A stretch of 64,000 nt of DNA. Origin: Oxalobacteraceae bacterium. Its GTDB lineage: Bacteria; Pseudomonadota; Gammaproteobacteria; Burkholderiales; Burkholderiaceae_D. Both the position numbers and the translations under genes were made by a program. The DNA lies in NCBI GenBank assembly GCA_030698225.1, contig JAUYNR010000047.1, positions 62,001 to 126,000 on the forward strand, written 5' to 3'. The notes below the pieces were generated by a model. The model was not told where the DNA came from and did not search any database. It worked only from the letters and a program-made list of their open reading frames with translations. Of the stretch, positions 57,486-64,000 are shown piece after piece. Every line of letters begins with the position of its first letter. Within the stretch, counting starts at the first letter, position 1.

Positions 57486-60400
57486 CCAACGACGAATACG
57501 ACAAAGTTGAACTGCCGGCACTGCAGCAATTGCAGCAGCTGGGCTGGACCTGGCTGCACGGTGCACAGTTCACGCCATCCGCCGGCGGCGAACGTGCCCA
57601 CTTCCGCGAAGTGGTGCTGGAACAGCGCCTCAGCGCCGCGATCCGGCGTATCAACCCGTGGATCAGCATCGATAACCTGCGCAAGGTGGTGCGCGAGATC
57701 ACGCATCCGGTCACCGCGACCCTGATGGAGGCGAACCAGAACCTGTGGCATAGCATCGTGCATTACCAGTCGGTCGAGCAGGATCTGGGCAAGGGGCGCA
57801 AGGGGCAGACGGTGCGGATCATCGATTTCGATGAGTTGGCCAACAATGAATTCCTGTGCGTCAATCAGTTCAAGATCGAGGGCATCAACCAGACGGTGAT
57901 TCCCGATATTGTGTGTTTTGTGAATGGTTTGCCGCTGGCGGTGATCGAGGCGAAGTCGCCTTACGTCACCAACCCGATGGAAAACGGCATCGACCAGTTG
58001 CGCCGCTACGCGAACCGGCGCGCACCGCATGAAGATGAAGGCGTCGAACGGCTGTTCTGGTACAACCAGCTGATGGTCTGCACCCACCGCGATCAGGCCC
58101 GCGTCGGCACCATCAGCTCCAAGGTCGAGCATTATCTGGAATGGAAGGATGCGTATCCGTTCAGCGAGGCGCAGATCGTCGCGGCCTGTCTTGGCAATAA
58201 CAATGGCGATGGCTCTTGCACACTCCCTCACCCCGACCCTCTCCCGCAAGCGGGAGAGGGGGCATTGCCATCGCCGGGTTCCCGTCTGCACGGGAATGAC
58301 GTGGGGGTGGAAGAACAGCGCATTCCTTATGCTGCGATCCTGCAAACGCCGGTGCTCGCCAACTCGCAGCAAACCCTGATCACCGGCTTGTTCAGCCACG
58401 CCAATTTTCTGGACATGATCCGGAACTTCACGCTGTTTGAACCGGTCGATGGTCGGGTGATCAAGAAAATCGCGCGTTACCAGCAGTTCCGCGCGGTGCA
58501 TAAAACCATCCAGCGCCTGAAGACCGGCGCGACCAAAAAGGACAAAGGCGGGATCATCTGGCACACCCAGGGTTCGGGCAAATCGCTGACGATGGTGATG
58601 CTGGCGATCAAGATGCGGCGCGATCCGGCGCTGCGCGACTACAAGCTGGTATTCATCACCGACCGCACCCAACTCGATCAACAGCTGACCGCGCAGTTTG
58701 AGCGGGCGCAGGGCGAGACGGTGTATCACGCCAGTTCGGTCGCGCACTTGAAGGAATTGCTGGCCAGGGATAGCGCCGACCTGATCACGGCGATGGTGCA
58801 GAAGTTTCAGGAAAACGAAGCCGATTTCGACTTCCCTGAATTGAACACTTCGGAAAAAATCATCGTGCTGGCCGATGAGGCGCACCGCACCCAATACGGC
58901 GCTTTGGGCGTGGCGATTAATAGCGGCCTGCCGAATGCGCCGAAGATCGCGTTCACCGGCACGCCGCTGATCACCTCGCAAAAGACCAGCCATGCGTTCG
59001 GCAGCTACATCGATACCTACACCATCGAAGAAGCGGTGGCCGATGGTGCGACCTGCCAGATCCTGTACGAAGGGCGCGAAGCCAAGACCAAGGTCACCGG
59101 TGATTCGCTGGACCAGCTGTTCGATGAATATTTTGCCGATCGCAGCGCGGAAGACAAGGCGGCGATCAAGAAGAAATACGGCACCGAGCAAGCGGTGCTG
59201 GAAGCGCCGCAGCGCATCCGCTGGGTGTGCATCGATTTGCTGAAGCATTACCGCGAGCATATCCAGCCGAACGGCTTCAAGGCGATGATCGTCACCTCGT
59301 CGCGCCGTGCGGCGGTGCTGTACAAGCAGGCGCTGGATGCACTGGAAGGGCCGCAATCGGCGGTCATCATTTCCGGCAAGCATAACGACGCGGTTTTCTT
59401 TGCGCCCTATACCGATGGCGTGACGCACAAGCAGCAGATCGACAACTTCAAGCAGCCGCTGGCCGAACAGCCGCTGTCCATCATCGTGGTCAAGGACATG
59501 TTGCTGACCGGCTTCGATGCGCCGGTTTGCCAGGTGATGTACCTGGACCGCAAGCTGAAGGAACACGCATTGCTGCAGGCGATCGCGCGGGTCAATCGTA
59601 CTGCCAGCGGCAAGGCGCGCGGCTTTATCGTCGATTATTTCGGTTTGAGCGATTACCTGACCGAGGCGCTGGACATGTTCTCGAAAGAAGATGTGGCCGG
59701 TGCGCTGCAAGACCTGAAGGATGAAATCCCCAGACTGAAGGCAATGCATACCCGCGTGATGGGGCATTTCAAGGGCATGGACATCGACAATCTGGATGCC
59801 TGCATTCTGATATTGAAGGATGAGGACAAGCGCCAGCACTTCGAGATCGACTTCAAGAAGTTCGCCAAACAGATGGACATCATCATGCCGGATCCGGGCG
59901 CCAAGCCGTTCCTGCCGGATTTGAAAGCGCTGGGCAAGATCAATCAGGGCGCACGCAATCTGTACCGCGATGCGCAGCTGGACCTGGCTGGCGTGGGCGA
60001 GAAAGTGCGTGCGTTGATCGAGGAACATGTCCGCGCCACCGGCGTCGATCCGAAAATCCCGCCGATCGATTTGCTGGCAGCCGATTACAAGCAAAAACTG
60101 CAGGAGCATAAATCCGACGAGTCCAAGGCATCCGAGATCGAGAATGCAATCAAGCACCACATCGACATTAATCTGGCCGAGGATGAGGAATATTACCAAT
60201 CCCTGAGCGTCAGGCTGAATGAAATCCTGTTGAAAAAGGCCGAGCACTGGGACGAGCTGGTGCAGCTGTTATTGCACTTCCGCGACACCATCCAATCCGA
60301 CCGCAAACAGGCGGCCGACAATCTGGGCCTGAATGATACGGAGTTTGCTTTCCACAATATTCTGGTGGCGGAAGTGTCGCGCATCAGCGGCAACGAGTCG

Positions 60401-60625
60401 CTGGCTGAGGCGATCATTGACGAAATCATTCGGGTCACCAAAGCGCTGGTGCAGATGATGGATGAGGCGACTGCCATCGTCGATTTCTTCAAGAAGCCGG
60501 ATGAGGTCAAGCGGGTGCAAAAGAATATCAAACGCACGATTGTGGAATCCAGCTTTGACGACGAGGACTTGCGCAAGGCGGTGATGGAGCGCTTCATGGA
60601 TCTGGCGCAGGTGAAGTTCAAGTGA
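57482..60625 (+). CDS. hsdR: Type I restriction enzyme motor/nuclease subunit HsdR, with in-frame repeat insertions
   Basis: A 1047-residue subunit that translocates and cuts unmodified DNA. The N-terminal nuclease has PDIVCFVNGLPLAVIEAKSP (D..ExK, about residues 140-160). Helicase motifs: Walker A TQGSGKSLTMVML (about residue 363), DEAHRTQYG (about 464), FTGTPLI, and later KDMLLTGFDAPVCQVMYLD and QAIARVNRT. Residues about 241-275, including LPHPDPLPQAGEG, are translated genomic repeats between nuclease and motor domains. The ATG at 57482 overlaps the previous stop (ATGA). The YgjP-like gene follows at once. Confidence 0.94.
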   Translation: MTNDEYDKVELPALQQLQQLGWTWLHGAQFTPSAGGERAHFREVVLEQRLSAAIRRINPWISIDNLRKVVREITHPVTATLMEANQNLWHSIVHYQSVEQDLGKGRKGQTVRIIDFDELANNEFLCVNQFKIEGINQTVIPDIVCFVNGLPLAVIEAKSPYVTNPMENGIDQLRRYANRRAPHEDEGVERLFWYNQLMVCTHRDQARVGTISSKVEHYLEWKDAYPFSEAQIVAACLGNNNGDGSCTLPHPDPLPQAGEGALPSPGSRLHGNDVGVEEQRIPYAAILQTPVLANSQQTLITGLFSHANFLDMIRNFTLFEPVDGRVIKKIARYQQFRAVHKTIQRLKTGATKKDKGGIIWHTQGSGKSLTMVMLAIKMRRDPALRDYKLVFITDRTQLDQQLTAQFERAQGETVYHASSVAHLKELLARDSADLITAMVQKFQENEADFDFPELNTSEKIIVLADEAHRTQYGALGVAINSGLPNAPKIAFTGTPLITSQKTSHAFGSYIDTYTIEEAVADGATCQILYEGREAKTKVTGDSLDQLFDEYFADRSAEDKAAIKKKYGTEQAVLEAPQRIRWVCIDLLKHYREHIQPNGFKAMIVTSSRRAAVLYKQALDALEGPQSAVIISGKHNDAVFFAPYTDGVTHKQQIDNFKQPLAEQPLSIIVVKDMLLTGFDAPVCQVMYLDRKLKEHALLQAIARVNRTASGKARGFIVDYFGLSDYLTEALDMFSKEDVAGALQDLKDEIPRLKAMHTRVMGHFKGMDIDNLDACILILKDEDKRQHFEIDFKKFAKQMDIIMPDPGAKPFLPDLKALGKINQGARNLYRDAQLDLAGVGEKVRALIEEHVRATGVDPKIPPIDLLAADYKQKLQEHKSDESKASEIENAIKHHIDINLAEDEEYYQSLSVRLNEILLKKAEHWDELVQLLLHFRDTIQSDRKQAADNLGLNDTEFAFHNILVAEVSRISGNESLAEAIIDEIIRVTKALVQMMDEATAIVDFFKKPDEVKRVQKNIKRTIVESSFDDEDLRKAVMERFMDLAQVKFK
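58205..58305. repeat. Two palindromic repeats inserted in frame within hsdR
   Basis: First CCTCTCCCGC (58238-58247) / GCGGGAGAGG (58250-58259), the family also at 32208-32284. Then GGGTTCCCGTCTGCACGGG and AATGACG (58276-58301), the family also at 20621, 51659 and in hsdM. Together they add about 33 codons at the junction of the nuclease and helicase parts without a stop. Confidence 0.82.
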
Positions 60626-61332
60626 TGGCTGTACCTGAGTATATTCAGGGGCGAGGCTTCGTTGCCGAAGTGATCCGCACCCCGCGCATCAAATCGGCGC
60701 GTTTGCAAGTGGAAGGCGGCGCGGTATCGATTGCGGTGCCGCAGGCATTGCCGGAGGAGCGGATCAGCAAGATCTTGCTGGACAAGCAGCGCTGGATCAA
60801 GGAAAAGATGTATTTGCACCAGCAAGCCCGGCCCGTCAGCCAGCGCGAGATGATCAGTGGCGAAGCATTTCTGTATCTCGGACGACATTACCGTTTAAAA
60901 GTGGAAACCGGCGCACTGCAGCCGGTAAAGCTACAGCACGGACAGTTGCTGCTGCGTTTGCCCAAGGCGCTGCAAGTCGATCACATCATCCGTGAAATGC
61001 TGGTGTACTGGTATCGGATGCAGGCTGAAATTCGCTTCAGGGAAAAAGTAAGGCGCTACGCCAAGGTGGTCGGCGTAGAACCAGGCGATGTCGGTATAAA
61101 AACCTTCCAATCCCGTTGGGGCAGCTGCAATATCAAGGGCGAAATCCTGTTCCACTGGAAAGTCATCATGGCACCGCACCGCATCGTCGATTACGTGGTG
61201 GTGCATGAACTATGCCATCTGAAACACCATGATCATTCACCGGCATTCTGGAAATCGGTGGAGCGAGTGGTGCCCGATTATCTGGAGTGCAAGGAGTGGT
61301 TGAAGATGGTGGGGGCGCGGTTTGATGTTTGA
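60625..61332 (+). CDS. YgjP/DUF45-type zinc metallopeptidase
   Basis: A 235-residue cytosolic M48-like peptidase of the YgjP (DUF45/WLM-related) family: KSARLQVEGGAVSIAVP at the N-terminus, SRWGSCNIKGEILFHWKVI (about residue 155), the zinc motif VVHELCHLKHHDHSPAFW (HExxH, about residue 192) and PDYLECKEWL. Such genes often ride at the 3' end of type I restriction loci; a role in processing HsdR or a partner has been suggested but is not shown. The ATG overlaps the hsdR stop (TGATG); a GTG one codon earlier is also possible. Confidence 0.9.
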   Translation: MAVPEYIQGRGFVAEVIRTPRIKSARLQVEGGAVSIAVPQALPEERISKILLDKQRWIKEKMYLHQQARPVSQREMISGEAFLYLGRHYRLKVETGALQPVKLQHGQLLLRLPKALQVDHIIREMLVYWYRMQAEIRFREKVRRYAKVVGVEPGDVGIKTFQSRWGSCNIKGEILFHWKVIMAPHRIVDYVVVHELCHLKHHDHSPAFWKSVERVVPDYLECKEWLKMVGARFDV

Positions 61333-61380
61333 CTGGCTTTACTGACATCCAAAATGCTGCCGTCGTGTCTTCAGGCGCTG

Positions 61381-61430
61381 AAAATATACCAATCGGTGTA
61401 TTTTTAGATAGCCTGCATATATAAGCGGGA
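61381..61430. repeat. AT-rich recurring intergenic motif, copy 8
   Basis: AATATACCAATCGGTGTATT followed by TTTAGATAGCC and ATATATAAGCGGGA, in the 181-base gap between the two convergent genes. It contains a short inverted repeat AATATACC-aatc-GGTGTATT (imperfect). Confidence 0.4.
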
Positions 61431-61513
61431 GATCTGGTATTTTTTCTTATACCCCATATTTTTTGCAATTCCACCGATTCAGCCAGGCGCCCGGCTGTCC
61501 GCTGGCGCAATCC

Positions 61514-63190
61514 TTAAACCGGGATCGGGTGGTGGGCACCCGCGCGTTGCGGCAGCACCATCCTGAAAACCGAACCTTTGCCCGGTTCGCTCTTGACCTC
61601 GATCCGGCCGCCGTGCTTTTGCACGATGCCGTAGGACAGCGAGAGCCCCAGCCCGGTGCCTTTGCCGACCGGCTTGGTGGTGAAGAACGGTTCGAAAATC
61701 CGTCCCAGGTGTTCGGGCCGGATGCCCTTGCCGCTGTCTTCGACTTCGACCCAGACGTTTTCCTCGTCCTGGCCGGTGCGGATAGTGATCCGGCCATGCT
61801 CCTCGATCGCGTGCGAGGCATTCACCAGCAGGTTCATGAACACCTGGTTGAGCTGTGACGGGAAGCACTCGATCTGCGGGATCGCACCGTATTCCTTGAC
61901 CACTTCGGCCTTGTACTTGAGTTCGTTCCAGACCACTCTGAGGGTGCTCTCCAGCCCGGTCTCCAGGTCCGCCCATTGCCGCTCCGATTCATCGACGTGG
62001 GAAAAATCCTTCAGATCCTGGACGATGCGCTTGACGCGCTGCAAGCCGTCCAGCGACTCGGTCAGCAGATTGCCGATGTCTTCGCGCAGGAATTCGGCAT
62101 CGATGTCTTTTTTCAGCTGCTTTATGCCTTGCAGCTTGTCTTCCGCCAGCGCATCTTCGAGCAGTTCATAAGCGGCCAGCAGCTTGAGCATGTCCTGCGT
62201 ATACCGCTGCAGCGCGCCCAGGTTGGAGTTCACGAAACCGACCGGATTGTTGATCTCGTGCGCGACGCCGGCTGCCAGCTGGCCGATCGAAGCCAGTTTT
62301 TCCGATTGCAGCAGCTGGTTCTGGGCTTCTTCGAGTTTTTTGATCAGCACTTGCTGGTGCGCCTTTTCGGTCTGCAGCGTCGCGTTCGCGGTTTGCAGGT
62401 CGGCGGTGCGGGCCTGCACCCGTTGCTCCAACTGGTCGCGCGACTCGCGCAGCGCGGCTTCGGCGCGCTTGCGTTCGGTGATGTCGTTGTAGCCGAACAC
62501 GCGGCCGATGATGCGCTCGCCCAAGTATTGCGGCCGCGACTTGCATTCGAAAAAGCGGCCATCCTGCAGCCGGAACAGGTCCTCGGTCTCATTGCCGCCG
62601 ACGATTTCCTGCAGGCGGGTGCGGCAGGCATCGGTTTCCAGCACGCGCCCGGCAATGAACTCAAGGACCGCTGCATCGTTACGCTTCAGTAACAAATCGT
62701 CGGGGATGTCCCACATCTTGCTGAACAGGCGGTTCATGCTGGCGATCTTGCCTTGCCAGTCGATTACCAGAATCCCGTTTCCGGTCGATTCCAGCGTCGC
62801 CCGCAGCTGCGACAGCGTGTGCGCCAGCGTGTCCTCGATTTCGCGCTCGTTCTGCACATCCCTGGCCTGTACCAGCAACAGCGGCGCCTCCTGATGATGC
62901 ACCACCCGGATCGATTTCATGACCGTCAGCATCGAACCGTCGGCGCACTGGTACAGCCCTTCCTGGGCCTCGATGTCCAGGTATTGGCCGTTGCTGACAT
63001 CCTCCCAATAGAAAACGTCCTGCAATGCGCTTTCGATGTCGGTGATCGTCAGCGCCAGCAGTGCCTGTTCCGCATACCCGAGCGTCTGCTGCGCGGCCCG
63101 GTTGGCGATCACGATGCGCAAGCTGCTTGGTTCAACCAGCAGCATCATGTGCGGGCTATGGTCCAGCATCAGGCGTTCAAGGTTGTTCAT
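61514..63190 (-). CDS. PAS-domain sensor histidine kinase
   Basis: A 558-residue cytosolic kinase without membrane helices. Two PAS-like regions (about residues 8-120 and 135-240, the first with NRAAQQTLGYAEQALL) lead to a coiled coil (RDQLEQRVQARTADLQTAN). The H box is GVAHEINNPVGFVNSNL (His about residue 311), the N box QVFMNLLVNASHAIE, G1 VEDSGKGIRPEH and G2 GKGTGLGLSLSYGIV. No receiver domain is attached. Its ATG overlaps the stop of the HD-GYP gene (ATGA), so the two are one operon and probably one signalling pathway. Confidence 0.92.
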   Translation of the reverse strand: MNNLERLMLDHSPHMMLLVEPSSLRIVIANRAAQQTLGYAEQALLALTITDIESALQDVFYWEDVSNGQYLDIEAQEGLYQCADGSMLTVMKSIRVVHHQEAPLLLVQARDVQNEREIEDTLAHTLSQLRATLESTGNGILVIDWQGKIASMNRLFSKMWDIPDDLLLKRNDAAVLEFIAGRVLETDACRTRLQEIVGGNETEDLFRLQDGRFFECKSRPQYLGERIIGRVFGYNDITERKRAEAALRESRDQLEQRVQARTADLQTANATLQTEKAHQQVLIKKLEEAQNQLLQSEKLASIGQLAAGVAHEINNPVGFVNSNLGALQRYTQDMLKLLAAYELLEDALAEDKLQGIKQLKKDIDAEFLREDIGNLLTESLDGLQRVKRIVQDLKDFSHVDESERQWADLETGLESTLRVVWNELKYKAEVVKEYGAIPQIECFPSQLNQVFMNLLVNASHAIEEHGRITIRTGQDEENVWVEVEDSGKGIRPEHLGRIFEPFFTTKPVGKGTGLGLSLSYGIVQKHGGRIEVKSEPGKGSVFRMVLPQRAGAHHPIPV

Positions 63191-64000
63191 TTTGGTATTG
63201 TCTCCGGCCCGGCTTTGCCTGCATCGAAGTAATAGCTGACCCGCTTGCGCGGGCTCAGGTAATTGTAGATTTCGCGCGGCACTTGCGCCGGCCTGATCGC
63301 TTTCGCAATGTTGATGTCGGTTTCGCGCTGCATATCGACCAGGATCGCTTCCTCCTTGCGAATACTCGCATCGTAAATCATTACCATCGGCTTCATCGGC
63401 TGGGCGGTGTTGATGGTGGTGATCATGCCGATCACCCCATTCGATAGCTGCACGATGGTGCCGGGCGGATAAACCCCGAGGCAGCGGATGAACACTTGCA
63501 GCAGTTTCGGATCGAATTTGCTGCGCAGCTTGGTAAACATCAGCGACAGCGCTTCATGCGGCGTCAGCGCATTGTTGATATTGAGCGGATTGCATAATTC
63601 GTCGTAATGGTTGGCAATGACGACGATGCGCGACAGCAAACCGATCGCCTCGCCCTTGAGCGCTGCCGGAAAGCCGCTGCCGTCGAACAGTTCGTGATGC
63701 TCGCGAATGACGGCCTGGGTGCTGGACGCGAACTTTAGCCGCAGGCCGATCTCTACCCCGTATTGCGGATGCAATTCATAGAAGTGGCGCTCGGCATGGG
63801 TCAATGGTTCCATTTTCTGCAGGATCTTGCTCGGGATTTCCTTGTGCCCGATATCGTGGAACAGTGCGCCCATCCCCAGCGAACCGACCACCGCTTGCGG
63901 CAGCTTGATATCGCGCGCCATCATCATCGACAGAATCGTGACGTTAAGCGAATGGAAATACAATTCCTCGCCGCCCATCTTGTCGCCCATCACATGAATT
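63187..64000 (-). CDS. HD-GYP domain protein, 5' end outside window
   Basis: The last 270 or so residues of a cyclic-di-GMP phosphodiesterase-type protein; the frame stays open through the right edge, so the N-terminus is missing. Visible HD-GYP residues: YFHSLNV with an early His, GALFHDIGHKEIP (HD pair), ELHPQYGVEIG, REHHELFDGSGFPAAL (the GYP motif reads GFP) and ANHYDELCNP. After the domain comes a C-terminal beta region (YPPGTIVQLSNGVIGMI). Probably lowers c-di-GMP in response to the coupled sensor kinase. Confidence 0.9.
   Translation of the reverse strand, partial: IHVMGDKMGGEELYFHSLNVTILSMMMARDIKLPQAVVGSLGMGALFHDIGHKEIPSKILQKMEPLTHAERHFYELHPQYGVEIGLRLKFASSTQAVIREHHELFDGSGFPAALKGEAIGLLSRIVVIANHYDELCNPLNINNALTPHEALSLMFTKLRSKFDPKLLQVFIRCLGVYPPGTIVQLSNGVIGMITTINTAQPMKPMVMIYDASIRKEEAILVDMQRETDINIAKAIRPAQVPREIYNYLSPRKRVSYYFDAGKAGPETIPK

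Noticed and set aside
57434-60247. 937-codon antisense frame opposite hsdR
   Set aside because: No motif, low-complexity composition and complete overlap with a well-supported HsdR.

Overview
The window is high-GC bacterial chromosome from what is most likely a betaproteobacterium of the Burkholderiales, probably the Oxalobacteraceae. The basis is overall codon use and gene sets such as a LysM protein-dprA-def block, a glutaryl-CoA dehydrogenase/CoA-transferase pair beside a LysR gene, and gabR-gabT-transporter-gabD. This is inference from protein recognition without a database search. No rRNA, tRNA, CRISPR array or prophage was seen. Coding density is high. Short palindromic repeats and a recurring AT-rich motif fill many of the gaps.

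Layout. 1-17 kb is housekeeping: the 3' part of metH, a small lipoprotein, a PilZ/YcgR-type protein, a class II amidotransferase, a ProVWX osmoprotectant importer closed by a strong terminator, a Rieske/FAD oxidoreductase with a YeaO-like protein, a uracil-DNA glycosylase family protein, ribA, a divergent TrmB-like methyltransferase, dprA, a LysM protein and def. 17-24 kb holds a LysR regulator divergent from gcdH and a class III CoA-transferase (glutarate/lysine/tryptophan breakdown), an unknown protein, a frameshifted AlbA_2 ATP-binding protein and a secreted cupin. 24-34 kb is a GABA module: a MocR/GabR-type regulator, gabT, a four-gene polyamine/GABA-type ABC importer and gabD, giving uptake, transamination and oxidation to succinate.

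34-50 kb is the most striking region, a ter (tellurite/stress) island. A zinc-finger, ISL3-transposase-like protein is transcribed away from a DUF475/TerC-like membrane protein, and both promoters carry the same sequence motif in mirror orientation. Downstream lie three TerD proteins, an AIM24/TIGR00266 protein, and a tightly overlapping biosynthetic set: ATP-grasp, PRTase-TRSP, HAD, StiP/PRTase-like and a CitE-like aldolase. A TerA-like protein, a universal stress protein, a Na+/Ca2+-exchanger family protein and a Ca2+-type P-ATPase follow. The two enzymes of calcium export sit beside TerD proteins that carry the family's acidic calcium-binding loop, which suggests a stress circuit linking calcium to a nucleoside-like metabolite.

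50-61 kb is a defence region: a VapBC-type toxin-antitoxin pair framed by palindromes, a pRiA4b ORF-3-like protein, and a type I restriction-modification locus. That locus runs hsdM, a DUF1016 nuclease-like gene, a duplicated hsdM tail, hsdS, three AT-rich unknown genes (one with a HEPN-like motif), hsdR and a YgjP-type metallopeptidase. Both hsdM and hsdR have absorbed intergenic palindromic repeats in frame. The duplicated hsdM tail records how the DUF1016 gene entered. The window ends with a PAS sensor kinase and an HD-GYP protein, the latter cut by the right edge.
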